DNA of 64,000 nucleotides from Candidatus Poribacteria bacterium (GCA_022828145.1 JAJEJA010000120.1:31422-95421); one strand, 5' to 3'. Counted from the first letter of the stretch, positions 17,601 through 26,527 are shown. Translations and numbers: made by a program. The notes: a model not told the origin generated them from the sequence alone.

Positions 17601-19100
17601 ATGTCGTGAGATAACAGCAGGAGGTGTGTCATCTCCCATTGACCCAACCGCTTCTTTAGCTTCCATCACCATCGGCTTAATAAAACGTTCTACATCCTCT
17701 ACCATATACCCAAATGCTTTTTGCTGTGTTTCCAGATTATCAGGTATAGGGGTTATGGTTCCCAAGGGGGGTGGATTGAGTTCAGCCAATTGCGTACTCT
17801 GTTTCAGCCAATTTGCATAAGGTTTCTGCTGGGAAACCTCCATTTTAATATCTGAATTCTTTAGCAACTGTCCGCGTGTTGTATCAACAGCAATCATCTG
17901 TCCTGGACCTAAGCGTCCCTTTTCCACTACGCGACTATCATCTAATTCAATAATGCCGACCTCAGACCCCATGACAACGAGTCCATCATCGGTAACTTTA
18001 TAACGAGCAGGTCTGAGTCCGTTTCTGTCTAAACTGGCACCAATGATTTTTCCATCGGTAAATGCAACGGCAGCCGGACCATCCCAAGGTTCACTGACAC
18101 ATGATAAGAACTCATAGCAAGCTTTGATAGCAGGAGGCATATCCGGAATCTGTTCGTAAGCCTCAGGCATTAAGCACATCATTGAATGGAGAATGTTACG
18201 TTCAGAATTTGTTAGCAATTCCAAAGCATTGTCAAGACTCATAGAGTCACTGCCGTGTGGGTTGATAATAGGTACAAGTTTCTTGATATCCACATCACCC
18301 CATACCGGTGAATTCATCTCTGCTTCACGGGCACGCATCCAGTTCCGATTTCCCATCAACGTATTGATCTCACCGTTGTGTGCTAACATGCGGAAGGGTT
18401 GAGCAAGAGACCATGTTGAGGAAGTATTCGTGCTATAACGCTGATGGAAAACTGCTAAAGCAGCTTCAAAATCAGGGTCACGCAAATCCGAATAAAACAT
18501 GGCTAACTGCGGCGCCACGAGAAGTCCTTTGTAGACTATTGTCCGATGCGAAAAAGATGCAATATGACAACCCTCAAGCTGCCGGTCCGTAATCCGATGC
18601 TCTATCTCCTTGCAGATAAGATAGAGACGTTGTTCAAACTTGTCGGAGGAAACATGCGTAGGTCTACCGATAAGTACCTGCTCTATTCGCGGCAAGGTTG
18701 AAAGTGCTTTGTCACCAAGAGCAGATTCATCAATCGGTACTGAACGCCATCCGAGAAGTGGAAAACCGTAATGCCTTAGTATATCAGCAACGATTTCTCG
18801 TCCCTGTTCTTGTGCAACAAGATCAGTTCCTGGTAGGAACATCATGCCCACTGCCAGGTCATTGATTAAATCAAGGTTTACGTCAAGTTTTTCTAATTCT
18901 CTCTTAAATAATTTTTCGGGTATCTGTGTTAGGATACCTGCGCCATCGCCAGTTTTAGCATCTGCTGCCACAGCACCACGGTGTGTTAGATTCGTTACTG
19001 CTTGAATTGCCATTTCCAATATAGCATGACTTTTACTCCCAGAACAGTTTGCGATAAATCCTACTCCACAAGCATCCTTCTCATATAAGTGTTCATACAT
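14616..19100 (-). CDS. gltB: Glutamate synthase large subunit
   Basis: 1494 residues, the normal size. It converts glutamine plus 2-oxoglutarate to two glutamates. The N-terminal amidotransferase domain has its nucleophile at Cys11 (MYEHLYEKDACGVGF), so ten residues would be removed on maturation. The FMN/synthase domain includes SGEGGEDSGRF and GHEGGTGASPLSSIKNAG. The 3Fe-4S cysteines occur in C-I-M-A-R-Q-C-H-L-N-T-C (about residue 1112 on, spacing x5/x4), and the GXGXG domain ends the enzyme. An unusual tail after KVVTPP contains seven prolines and then a basic stretch (TRRVRRTPRKKK). No gltD is adjacent. GGAG lies 13 bases before the ATG. It follows the GH43-like gene by 139 bases. Confidence 0.97.
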   Translation of the reverse strand: MYEHLYEKDACGVGFIANCSGSKSHAILEMAIQAVTNLTHRGAVAADAKTGDGAGILTQIPEKLFKRELEKLDVNLDLINDLAVGMMFLPGTDLVAQEQGREIVADILRHYGFPLLGWRSVPIDESALGDKALSTLPRIEQVLIGRPTHVSSDKFEQRLYLICKEIEHRITDRQLEGCHIASFSHRTIVYKGLLVAPQLAMFYSDLRDPDFEAALAVFHQRYSTNTSSTWSLAQPFRMLAHNGEINTLMGNRNWMRAREAEMNSPVWGDVDIKKLVPIINPHGSDSMSLDNALELLTNSERNILHSMMCLMPEAYEQIPDMPPAIKACYEFLSCVSEPWDGPAAVAFTDGKIIGASLDRNGLRPARYKVTDDGLVVMGSEVGIIELDDSRVVEKGRLGPGQMIAVDTTRGQLLKNSDIKMEVSQQKPYANWLKQSTQLAELNPPPLGTITPIPDNLETQQKAFGYMVEDVERFIKPMVMEAKEAVGSMGDDTPPAVISRHPRLLYHYFKQLFAQVTNPAIDSLRERMVMSLTTYLGRRHSLLTETEKHAHLIRLKTPILTNEALEALRTQNLSEFKLETIPVCFPVASGKQGLENALESLCEKVLEAVNAGNTLLVLSDIGVNAEFAPIPMLLAIGAVHHHLIREGKRRQVSLIAEAGDPREEHHYAVLLGYGADAINPYLAFSTIVQLAENGEFEEFTTEQAIDNYREAVEKGILKIMAKMGISTVSSYRGAQIFEAIGINASVIEKCFTGTPSRLSGIGFEHIAAETLHFHTKAFGGQDEKRSLQEAGYFRFRRHGEFHAFNPTVFKAMHKFVKSGETEDYTEYVEAVEEGEPFSLRDLLAFKAGTPISIDDVEPAEDIVRRFTTGSMSFGALSRETHETLAIAMNRLGAKSGSGEGGEDSGRFVQQPNGDLASSAIKQVASGRFGVTPQYLASAKELEIKMAQGSKPGEGGQIPGHKVTLEIAKLRHSIPGVPLISPPPHHDIYSIEDLAQLIYDLKQVNPRAKVAVKLVSEFLIGTIASGVAKGYADVIQISGHEGGTGASPLSSIKNAGTPWELGLAETQHRLVENDLRDRVVLRVDGGMRSGRDIVIAAMLGAEEYGFGTTAMVATGCIMARQCHLNTCPVGVATQDPALRAKYPGTPEMVVNFMLGVANEVRALLANLGHRSLNDVIGRPELLELADLTEYPKASTLDLGEILTPADPTGNRPRYHLQERNDRVDTPLDDQILQDAETAIADKEPIQLSYPIRNTHRTVGAKLSGEIAYRHGDTPLPKETIRCYFTGSAGQSFGAFCISGIQLVLTGEANDYVGKGMAGGELVIKPSPDARFEPHENTIIGNTVLYGATNGFLFAAGRAGERFCVRNSGATTVVEGVGDHGCEYMTGGTVVILGETGRNFGAGMTGGIAYVLDENEQFDTRINPQIIKLERISDEVDEDTLVGLIQKHLELTESYRAQQVLTDWDTYLPLFWKVVTPPPPPPPEPTRRVRRTPRKKK

Positions 19101-19239
19101 TTGTAATCTAATACTCCAAGTAATATAAATGTTAGGTATCCGTTAGGTAAATACATCATCAGTCGAAAAAATATAAATGGGCAAAAAAATAATAATATCG
19201 GATACCGCGTCTATCTAAGACGTATAGGCATTTTTGCCT

Positions 19240-20202
19240 TTATTTTCTGAAATTGATAATTTCTTTATTCATTGCCATCCCTGTTTGCCATTCTTTCCCT
19301 TTCTTACCAGCATACAACATTACATAAGTATCCTCGATTTTGAGGATCTGTCCTGTCAACACGCCATCACAATCAAATGCTGCTGGATTGTCTGAAGGTA
19401 TAAATACTGGATTGTAAGGGTTGGGTTCATAAGTGGAAAAGTCCTTTGTTCTAACATGTCCTATCCGCCAGAGTTCACCATCAAAACCACCATAAAGAAT
19501 ATGAAAATATTGCGTTCCTTTAAATAGTTCAGTTTCGCGAACAGCTTTACTATCCCACGTTTCTCCGCTTCCTGTAAAAACAGGATTATTAGGATTCTTT
19601 GTGACAGATGCTGGATCATGCGTCGGTGCAGTGGCATGACACATCGTCAAACCTTCACCAAATGATTGCGTTGCTTTTCCGGTATAAACAATGTGGATTG
19701 TATCCCCCTCTATTGCCACAGATGGGTGTGTTGAGCCGTGTCGTTCATGTTCAGTATCTGCGGCAATGACAGGGGTGGAACAGACCCGTTCCCATTCCCC
19801 CATATCTCCATTACTCACAAGCAAACCCGTCTGTTCAGGTGTCGTTTCTCCCTTACCACGATAATACATGTAGTACTTATTATCCACAGGATTCAGAAAC
19901 GGAAAAGGATATTCAACAGCCGTATTATCAAAACCGTGCACCGAAGGCTCAAGAATTGGGTTACGCGGGTCTTGCGTGATGTCGGTAGGGTTATTGATTG
20001 GAGCAGTTGCGTGCATCATCAACCAACGGATATCAACGTCGCGTTTACACCAAATATAATGCACCGTATCATCAACGATGATAGCATGGGTCGCAGCTGC
20101 CCAGCACGGTGGTTGCAATGAAATGATAGGATTGCCTGTCTCTATTCTTTTAAAACTGGCAAATACCTCAAACGGGATCGGATCAGTACTGTCATCAATC
20201 AT
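19240..20202 (-). CDS. GH43/GH32-like five-bladed beta-propeller protein
   Basis: 320 residues without a signal peptide. Repeated blades with N-P-I-L/V-F edges are typical of the glycoside hydrolase furanosidase/propeller folds (GH43, GH32, GH117, GH130). Examples are GNPIISLQPPCWAAATHAII, RNPILEPSVHGFDNTAVEYPF, KYYMYYRGKG, STHPSVAIEGDTIHIVYTGKA and YNPVFIPSDNPAAFDCDGVL. Candidate acidic catalytic residues exist, but I cannot assign the family or the substrate. AAGG precedes the ATG by 8 bases. It lies 36 bases after the 406-residue helical protein gene on the same strand. A non-catalytic propeller is also possible. Confidence 0.65.
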   Translation of the reverse strand: MIDDSTDPIPFEVFASFKRIETGNPIISLQPPCWAAATHAIIVDDTVHYIWCKRDVDIRWLMMHATAPINNPTDITQDPRNPILEPSVHGFDNTAVEYPFPFLNPVDNKYYMYYRGKGETTPEQTGLLVSNGDMGEWERVCSTPVIAADTEHERHGSTHPSVAIEGDTIHIVYTGKATQSFGEGLTMCHATAPTHDPASVTKNPNNPVFTGSGETWDSKAVRETELFKGTQYFHILYGGFDGELWRIGHVRTKDFSTYEPNPYNPVFIPSDNPAAFDCDGVLTGQILKIEDTYVMLYAGKKGKEWQTGMAMNKEIINFRK

Positions 20203-20238
20203 TCGTCATACCTTGTAATATTCCGCGTGCAAGTAGCT

Positions 20239-21459
20239 CTACTGTCTTCCTTCTAAGACATTAAAATAGGCATCTAATCCTTGACGAAATTCTTCGGGTA
20301 GCACGCGACCCGCCTTTCCAGTTGCCTGTTTTGGCGAACGCTTCTCAATGAAAGCTGTCCCACTGTCATCACCCATGCCTTTAAGCCTTAGGGCAGAAAG
20401 GATTGATGCTAATCCTTTTGCACTACCGCCACCACCTGGCGTGTTCCCTCCGCCACCACCGCTGGGGGAATTTGGTTCACGTTTAACTGCCAACAATATC
20501 TCAATGGCTTCTGTGATAGCTGCGATGGCTTCGTTGCCGGTCTCTGGTCTTGCAAGAATAGATTCTGCTTCATCCATGACTTCAGCGGCCTTTGCTACCT
20601 TAGCTAGTTCCTCTTGTATAAATCCTGTATTCGCTTCGGGTAGTAGACGGATTTCATTTGCGATTTCTCGAGTTTCCTCTGCAAGGTCATACTGTGTATC
20701 GCTTAAAGATTCACTACGTTCATAATACTTGTCTGCGTTCAGCACTTTCCTTGCCTGTTCTGCCTCACGTGTCTCCTCACGTAGTTTTATTTCTCTATTG
20801 ATAACACGTAATACTCTTACGATGAGTTCAGGCGGTAGATTAGGTACCTCCATTAATCCTCCTCCACCACCAGGAGGGGGTAACGGATCAACAAGTTGTT
20901 CCGCCCACCGATCCAGTGTATCCGCCCAATATTCCGCCTCAATCGTTGATTGACCGATAAAATTCCTTTTGATAGACTTTGCCAACTCCGATATCTGTTT
21001 TGAAATAGACGAATCTTCCATTTCCGAAAGAACACGTAGATAGTTTTCATTAGGCCGTCTGTCAGTGTATGCCGACATATCCTGCATAAGCGTTGATACA
21101 TTCTTTAACTCGGCATCCTCAAGTGATGCCAGACGTTCGCGGTCAACTTCATTATCTGTCGCTCCCTTCGCTAAACCGAATGTATCTAATTTATTCAGGT
21201 CTACTGCTATCTCAATCTGCTTACGAGATGCAGCTTTCAAACGTTTGACGAATGTGCTATTTTCAAAAGCAACAAGTAACTTTTTAATCTCATCAGAGAA
21301 TTTAGCAAAATCATCAAGCAGTTCTTGTTGTACCTCAATCGCTTCATCAACTAACTCATCTGCCTGAGGGGTTGTATCCTCTTGTTCCTGTTGCGGTTCT
21401 TCGTCTTGTGCTTGATCACCTCTATTGCTGCCTTTGAGAGTAGTTTGAGGAATGCCCAT
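20239..21459 (-). CDS. Helical hypothetical protein, possible detached C-terminus of the upstream gene
   Basis: 406 residues, mostly predicted helix and very acidic at the start, with a Pro/Gly-rich linker (about 200-210, LPPPGGGGGLMEVPNLPPEL) and a second Gly-rich linker (GGGGGNTPGGGGSAKG). The segment AFENSTFVKRLKAASRKQ looks conserved-family-like. The only ATG near the start has GGAGG just one base upstream, which is too close for normal initiation. The gene is in the same reading frame as the 813-residue gene upstream, separated only by TGA and five codons. The pair may therefore be a single protein interrupted by a stop. The function is unknown. Confidence 0.65.
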   Translation of the reverse strand: MGIPQTTLKGSNRGDQAQDEEPQQEQEDTTPQADELVDEAIEVQQELLDDFAKFSDEIKKLLVAFENSTFVKRLKAASRKQIEIAVDLNKLDTFGLAKGATDNEVDRERLASLEDAELKNVSTLMQDMSAYTDRRPNENYLRVLSEMEDSSISKQISELAKSIKRNFIGQSTIEAEYWADTLDRWAEQLVDPLPPPGGGGGLMEVPNLPPELIVRVLRVINREIKLREETREAEQARKVLNADKYYERSESLSDTQYDLAEETREIANEIRLLPEANTGFIQEELAKVAKAAEVMDEAESILARPETGNEAIAAITEAIEILLAVKREPNSPSGGGGGNTPGGGGSAKGLASILSALRLKGMGDDSGTAFIEKRSPKQATGKAGRVLPEEFRQGLDAYFNVLEGRQ

Positions 21460-21474
21460 TCCTCCGACTATTTT

Positions 21475-23916
21475 TCAGCCAGGACCTGCTTGCGGATCAT
21501 CAAGCAGGTTGAATCCAGATTCAATATCCCCCATACCTGGATAAGGATTGGTAAACTGATCCCCTTCCTGACCTGATTCCCCTTGAGGTGGTTTGCTTCG
21601 GTCTACATTTACGGAATCATTTTCTTTCTCTGAATCATCGCTATCTTCTTCTTCGTTTGCTGTCTCTGACGGTTTCTCACCTATCAGATTGTCAGGACCG
21701 TACTTCTCAATATCATCCTCCGATTCACCAGATTTGCTATTGGAGGATTTGGATTGTCCACTTTGCATCTGGCTCTGTTGTTGATTAGAATCGGTCTGTT
21801 CACCGGGTTTACTATCAGAAGGTTGAGATTCTCCACTTGGGGATTGACTCTGCTGATTAGAATCGGTCTGTTCACCGGGTTTACCATCGGAAGGTTGAGA
21901 TTCTCCACTTGGCGATTGATTCTGTTGATTAGAATCGGTCTGTTCACCAGGTTTGCCATCAGAAGGTTGGGATTCCGCACTTGGCGATTGATTGGAATCA
22001 CTTGGTTCACCAGATTGAGAAGTTTGTCCTGGAGCATCAGATGCTTGAGCAAGTAAGTTTGCCACAGAAGGCATTTTCTGTCCAGCGATCTCTTCTAACT
22101 TTTCAAGCATATCTCCCCATGATTCAATCTGTTCGCCATCAAATTCACTATTTTTTGCTGCTTCTTGTATCAACGCTTCCCCTGAATCAATTAGGCTATC
22201 CAGCTTGGCTGCATTCGCTTTTTCTTCTGCAGCTTGATTCTGTAACTTCTTTCGCTGTGCAGGATCATCCAGTGCCTCTGGTGGCAGGCTACTAAGTTCT
22301 TTGTTAATTTGGTGTAGCTGCAGCTCCTTATCGTGAACATCCTTCGCTGCCCCAGCCCAAAGACGCATCTGTCCAATAAGCCATTTGAAGTGTTCTGCAG
22401 GTGAAAGCACATGGAGTACAATCTGAGGTGAATGGATACGTCCCCGGTCAGGGAAGTAATCTTCAACATAAGCATGCAAACGGAGACTCTGCGGTTTGCC
22501 GTTTTCACGTCCAGTGGAAAATGTGGCAGTAACATTGAGCTCTTCTGAAGTCGGAGAACCTGACGATACAGGTTTCTCACCACTTGCAGGATCAGGATTT
22601 TGAACTGGATTAGGAATCCCTTCCCATTCTAAACCGACCTGTTTCACGCCGAAATCATCACCTGCCTGTATCTCAAATGAAAGCACTTCTGATGAAACAA
22701 CAACTTGATTATTTTTCAAATTTTTGAGAGCGACTGTCGGTGCAGCATCGTCCTCCAAATCAAACTGTAATATCTGAGGTGCTTTTGCTGTGAGTCCAAA
22801 ACGGTCTCGCCATGTCAGCTGCATCTCTGTAGTCTTTGCGATGGAAATCGGTTCGGTTGTCACAGTAGCTCCATCCACCTTTTGCGGACGATTATTCAAA
22901 GTCGCTTCTGACAGTTCGCGCGTAGTTGTAGCTTCCAACGTTGCAGTGCTACCTTTAACTAAGTTCACAGTACCGCCACGCACATCAGATACTTGCGGTT
23001 CTTCACGTTGTAGATATTCAGGTAGTTGCACCGTTGCAACAAGTTCTTTTAGCGCGGGTCTTAATTTCGGTTCAACAGGAATAGAACGGCGCGCATCACC
23101 TACGCGAAGTTTTATCTTTCCATCCTCTGTTTGTGGGGGTAATTCAAACTTATAGGATGTACCATCCCGTTCGGCAACTATCGGTTTTTGCTTTGAATAC
23201 TGTGCTTGACCAGATTCTGGCTTCCAGCGCGATTCGTCTTTTAGTTGTGCTTCAACATCAAAAGGCTCCGCATAAGCGACGACACGCAGATCAGGATTAC
23301 CATCCAACTGTGCAAAAGTATATCGTTCCACATTTCTCCACGGCATCAACCAACGCGCAAGCGAATTACGCGTTGTTGCGGGGATTATCATAGCACCGAT
23401 AATAACCAAAATTAAGGGTAAACCTACCGCTAATGCCCAACGACGATGCCGAGGATTCGGCACTGCCTGTGAAAGATTGTGTTTTGCCACCTCTTCATCA
23501 ACTTGACGCATAGCTGCTGCAACCAACGCAGGACTTGATGACTGATCAGACCTATTTGATGCAAGTTCTACAATACCAAGTACGTGGTCGCCAAAACGCG
23601 GGTATTTATGCTGCAATAACCGAGCAACTCCATCCAACGTTCGATTTCGCCACACCCATTTGTAATACTTCAATGGAAGAAAAACTACCATACCTACCAT
23701 ACCAATCAGTAGGATGAACGCACGCAAAACGTTGGGGGTATCAATCACTCTGTCCAAACCAAACACGATCAGATAAGAGATGATGAGACCAAAAATTGCT
23801 GCTAAAGTACCTTCCGCAAGTTTGATTATCCAGACATGTTTTCTATATTTTTCTAATGCTTTTTCCATACGAGGCGGCAGCGTTACCGCATTATCCTTTG
23901 GTTGTGTTTGGTTCAT
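21475..23916 (-). CDS. DUF4175-like large membrane protein with a tandem-repeat linker
   Basis: 813 residues. Two membrane helices near the N-terminus (IIKLAEGTLAAIFGLIISYLIV and VLRAFILLIGMVGMVVFLPL) and a third at about 155-175 (WALAVGLPLILVIIGAMII) are followed by beta-rich periplasmic or extracellular domains and then a helical region. The arrangement resembles DUF4175-family proteins of planctomycetes and proteobacteria. Near residues 640-720 there are three copies of a 24-residue repeat (SPSGESQPSDGKPGEQTDSN plus four), encoded by 72-bp direct repeats at about 21780-21996. Start supported by GGAG. No enzymatic motif is seen; a structural or envelope-integrity role is a guess. Confidence 0.7.
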   Translation of the reverse strand: MNQTQPKDNAVTLPPRMEKALEKYRKHVWIIKLAEGTLAAIFGLIISYLIVFGLDRVIDTPNVLRAFILLIGMVGMVVFLPLKYYKWVWRNRTLDGVARLLQHKYPRFGDHVLGIVELASNRSDQSSSPALVAAAMRQVDEEVAKHNLSQAVPNPRHRRWALAVGLPLILVIIGAMIIPATTRNSLARWLMPWRNVERYTFAQLDGNPDLRVVAYAEPFDVEAQLKDESRWKPESGQAQYSKQKPIVAERDGTSYKFELPPQTEDGKIKLRVGDARRSIPVEPKLRPALKELVATVQLPEYLQREEPQVSDVRGGTVNLVKGSTATLEATTTRELSEATLNNRPQKVDGATVTTEPISIAKTTEMQLTWRDRFGLTAKAPQILQFDLEDDAAPTVALKNLKNNQVVVSSEVLSFEIQAGDDFGVKQVGLEWEGIPNPVQNPDPASGEKPVSSGSPTSEELNVTATFSTGRENGKPQSLRLHAYVEDYFPDRGRIHSPQIVLHVLSPAEHFKWLIGQMRLWAGAAKDVHDKELQLHQINKELSSLPPEALDDPAQRKKLQNQAAEEKANAAKLDSLIDSGEALIQEAAKNSEFDGEQIESWGDMLEKLEEIAGQKMPSVANLLAQASDAPGQTSQSGEPSDSNQSPSAESQPSDGKPGEQTDSNQQNQSPSGESQPSDGKPGEQTDSNQQSQSPSGESQPSDSKPGEQTDSNQQQSQMQSGQSKSSNSKSGESEDDIEKYGPDNLIGEKPSETANEEEDSDDSEKENDSVNVDRSKPPQGESGQEGDQFTNPYPGMGDIESGFNLLDDPQAGPG

Positions 23917-23993
23917 AGAAATTCTCCTCTTGAAAGATTTGGATGCTCAATCCATAAGGTTCTCTACAATGTTCAATGTATCCTATTATTAGT

Positions 23994-24023
23994 ATTATAT
24001 CACATCTAACATATTTATTGCAA
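23994..24023 (-). promoter_or_regulatory. Candidate sigma70 promoter for the DUF4175-like operon
   Basis: On the minus strand, TTGCAA (24023-24018), an 18-base spacer and a perfect TATAAT (23999-23994) lie about 80 bases upstream of the start codon at 23916. Confidence 0.6.
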
Positions 24024-24081
24024 CCCAGAATGATATATTTAAAACAAATCCACCCTTGCAATCTTCTGCCAGATTATTCCA

Positions 24082-24110
24082 TTGACATTCCTCTCAATAC
24101 CTGTTAATCT
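24082..24110 (+). promoter_or_regulatory. Candidate sigma70 promoter for the iron alcohol dehydrogenase
   Basis: TTGACA (24082-24087), 17 bases, TAATCT (24105-24110), about 135 bases before the start at 24245. Together with the minus-strand promoter at 23994-24023 it makes a divergent promoter region in the 328-base gap. Confidence 0.55.
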
Positions 24111-24115
24111 ATACT

Positions 24116-24229
24116 ATGAAAAAAATCAGTTAGAACAACAGTGGCAACAGAGCAACAGCTGAATTAGAAAGACTACAACAACAACTTGTTGACAAATAAC
24201 AACTTCTGTCTGAACCAGATGGACGTTGA
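24116..24229 (+). pseudogene. Remnant of a small coiled-coil reading frame
   Basis: Pieces of Q/E/L-rich sequence occur in shifting frames: KNQLEQQWQQ, then ATAELERLQQQLVDK in another frame up to TAA, then QLLSEPDGR to TGA. They read together as one heptad-like segment broken by a frameshift and a stop. No intact gene exists here. It may be a decayed gene end or chance composition. Confidence 0.3.
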
Positions 24230-24244
24230 ATAAAACCGAGCATT

Positions 24245-25423
24245 ATGATGGAAATCCTAAACTATTATTTACCACTACGAATAGAATTCGGTGTAGGGGC
24301 AATTGCAAACTTACCAGAGCATGTCAAAGCACTCAATGGTAAAAAACCCTTCATCGTCAGCGATACTGGTATCCAAGAAATAGGGATATTGTCACAAGCC
24401 ATTACCCCGATCAAGAATGCAAACATACCCTTTGCAATTTATGTAGATGTTGAGCCGAATCCTACCGATATGAGTACCGTACAAGGTGCCGAAATCTATC
24501 AAAAAGAAAAGTGTGATGTCGTCATTGCTGTTGGGGGTGGCAGTGTAATGGATGCTGCCAAGGCGATACGCATTTTGGCAACACACGAACCCCCCTTAGA
24601 ACCTTACTACGCAGGTTCAGGTGGCGCAGAAAGAATCCGTGAGGATATGCCCCCCTTAATATGCATCCCAACAACTGCGGGAACAGGAAGTGAAGTTTCT
24701 CAAGGAGCGGTCATAACTGACACCTCACTGAAAACAACAGATAGATGGCGAAAACGCGCGATCGTTACACGTTTTAATATGGCTAATATCGCACTATTGG
24801 ACCCTACACTTACCGTGAAAATGCCACCTTCATTGACAGCAGCAACAGGTATGGACGCTATCACCCACAGTATAGAGGCTTATGTAGCAACAAAATATCA
24901 CCCAATATCAGAAGGGGTGGCGTTGCAAGCATTAAAAATATTAGGCGCGAATATCCGAACTGCATATCATAACGGAGATAATATAGAAAGTAGGGGAGAG
25001 ATGCTGTTCGCATCGTGTATGGCAGCTTTCGCATTTCAGAAAGGTCTTGGGGCAGTACATTCAATCGCACACCAATTATCAACTGAGGCACCTATCCCGC
25101 ACGGTGTTGCGAATGCAATCCTATTGCCACCTGTCATGACGTTTAATCTACCACACGTTATTGAAAAGTATGCTGCTGTTGCCGATGCTTTAGGTGTTAA
25201 TATTGAAGGGATGTCTAAGAGTGATGCTGCACGCGCTGCAATTGATGAAATCCGAAGGTTGAACAGAGAACTGAATATGCCAACAGGACTCGGCGAAGCA
25301 GGTTTAGACAGAGAGAAAATACCGAAACTCGCAGCGGATGCAATGCTTGATCATTGTCATAAGTTTAATCCAAGACCGTGTTCTGAACAGGATATGTTAA
25401 ATCTACTACAAGATTCTTTTTAA
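24245..25423 (+). CDS. Iron-containing (type III) alcohol dehydrogenase
   Basis: 392 residues, the standard length. It interconverts alcohols and aldehydes with NAD(P)H. Nucleotide-binding GGGSVMDAAK (about 97-106), TTAGTGSEV, and the metal ligands in TGMDAITHSIEAY (Asp, His), GAVHSIAHQLS (His) and I-P-H-G (His) are all present, so it should be active. The family includes microcompartment propanol dehydrogenases, but this copy lacks an encapsulation peptide and lies 21 kb from the shell gene. Weak ribosome-binding site; ATG 24248 is an alternative start. The stop codon TAA (25421-25423) coincides with the first three bases of an inverted-repeat element. Confidence 0.93.
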   Translation: MMEILNYYLPLRIEFGVGAIANLPEHVKALNGKKPFIVSDTGIQEIGILSQAITPIKNANIPFAIYVDVEPNPTDMSTVQGAEIYQKEKCDVVIAVGGGSVMDAAKAIRILATHEPPLEPYYAGSGGAERIREDMPPLICIPTTAGTGSEVSQGAVITDTSLKTTDRWRKRAIVTRFNMANIALLDPTLTVKMPPSLTAATGMDAITHSIEAYVATKYHPISEGVALQALKILGANIRTAYHNGDNIESRGEMLFASCMAAFAFQKGLGAVHSIAHQLSTEAPIPHGVANAILLPPVMTFNLPHVIEKYAAVADALGVNIEGMSKSDAARAAIDEIRRLNRELNMPTGLGEAGLDREKIPKLAADAMLDHCHKFNPRPCSEQDMLNLLQDSF

Positions 25424-25563
25424 CGTGAATTCGATTAATCATTTCGGTTGCGTTCACTCACACCATTTCGTATCCGAGAGACGTGAATTGTAGCACAAAC
25501 TTTCAGTTTGTGGCACATCTTCGCAAACTGGAAAGTTTGCGCTACATTTATCAAACTCACGAT
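25421..25563. mobile_element. MITE-like element, family 1, diverged copy
   Basis: The left end TAACGTGAATTCGATTAA (25421-25438) and right end TTATCAAACTCACGAT (25548-25563) are imperfect inverted repeats of the same type as those at 126-249. The interior contains palindromes built on GCAAACT/AGTTTGC (25492-25545). The first three bases are the stop codon of the alcohol dehydrogenase. The rest of the 327-base gap (to 25750) shows no gene, only the AAAGGAG ribosome-binding site at about 25735-25741. Confidence 0.6.
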
Positions 25564-25750
25564 ATTTTTAAAAACTTCTCTGCCGAGATATTTGAGTGGT
25601 TTTCCTTTTCTGTGAAACTGCTTGATTTTGTGTTAGCTATGAATAACATTTCGCTACGGCAGTGGTGTATCCTAAATAACTACCACAAGGTTATCCGAAA
25701 CGTCCTGCGGAGAGACACAAAACCCCCACACAAAAAGGAGAAACTTAACA

Positions 25751-26527
25751 ATGAAAGAACTTTACAATGAAAAAACTTTAATTACGCTTTTTATTTTGAG
25801 TATAGTCGTTTTGTTTGGATGTCAAAAAACTGACGATGTGTCTGAACAGAATGATTGGCTCCCTCCCCATCTTCAGAAACAATTTCCCCATCTGCAGAAA
25901 CAATTGCAGGAACAAATGCAGGGAAGCCGCAAAAAAACTCGAGAGCAACAGGATAAAGAGAATGAAAAGTTGTATAAAGAGATAAGAAAAGAGAACTGGA
26001 AGCAATGGTTGTTGATATTTAAGAAAGCTAACTATAATGTTCTTTTTAGCGTTAGGAAGTCAGAGAAGTGGATATCAGAACATTTGAATGAAGCTACATT
26101 AGAAGCATCTGACTATTTGAATGAAACAGAGTCGTTGGAATGGTTATCAGAAAATGGGTATGAAGTTGAGAAATCATCAGATGGCTCTACAACAATCAAA
26201 AAGACTATAAAAAAGAGACTGATACCGGATGAAGCAATAAAAGACATGCGAGAGGCAGGTGTTCCGCTGCCACGTGATGCATATCGTTTAGTTAGTAGAT
26301 CAATATCGATATCTATAGGGGATGCTCGGATTATAGCTCGCCCTCTTTTAGAAGATAAAGGGGTTTTAACTGCTCTTCACGGTAAATTTTATATTAAGGA
26401 AAAACCACCACAACCAGCTTTCAACCCACATTATGATATTTTTTATGGAACGGGACTGCCTTCTGGTGTTGATAGTTTTGTGATAATAGTTGACTTAAAT
26501 GGTAAACATCGCGTTATTATCAAATAA
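25751..26527 (+). CDS. Predicted lipoprotein, unknown function
   Basis: 258 residues. The lipoprotein signal ends at V-L-F-G-C24. A helical, Q/K/E-rich region (HLQKQFPHLQKQLQEQMQG...) is followed by a mixed domain with SESLEWLSENGYEVEKSS-like features and strands towards the end (FYIKEKPPQPAFNPHYDIFYG, DSFVIIVDLNGKHRVII). No family is recognised. The ribosome-binding site AAAGGAG is good. It stands before another exported protein gene and the WD40 gene on the same strand, but gaps over 100 bases make a common operon uncertain. Confidence 0.65.
   Translation: MKELYNEKTLITLFILSIVVLFGCQKTDDVSEQNDWLPPHLQKQFPHLQKQLQEQMQGSRKKTREQQDKENEKLYKEIRKENWKQWLLIFKKANYNVLFSVRKSEKWISEHLNEATLEASDYLNETESLEWLSENGYEVEKSSDGSTTIKKTIKKRLIPDEAIKDMREAGVPLPRDAYRLVSRSISISIGDARIIARPLLEDKGVLTALHGKFYIKEKPPQPAFNPHYDIFYGTGLPSGVDSFVIIVDLNGKHRVIIK

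Noticed and set aside
21475..21477. Recoding of TGA as an amino acid
   Set aside because: pduL, the flavoprotein's upstream neighbour and several other genes stop normally at TGA, so genome-wide reassignment is excluded; a local nonsense or split is simpler.
25483..25770. A 95-codon plus-strand frame before the lipoprotein gene
   Set aside because: It begins within the family-1 inverted-repeat element and reads through palindromes; no ribosome-binding site.
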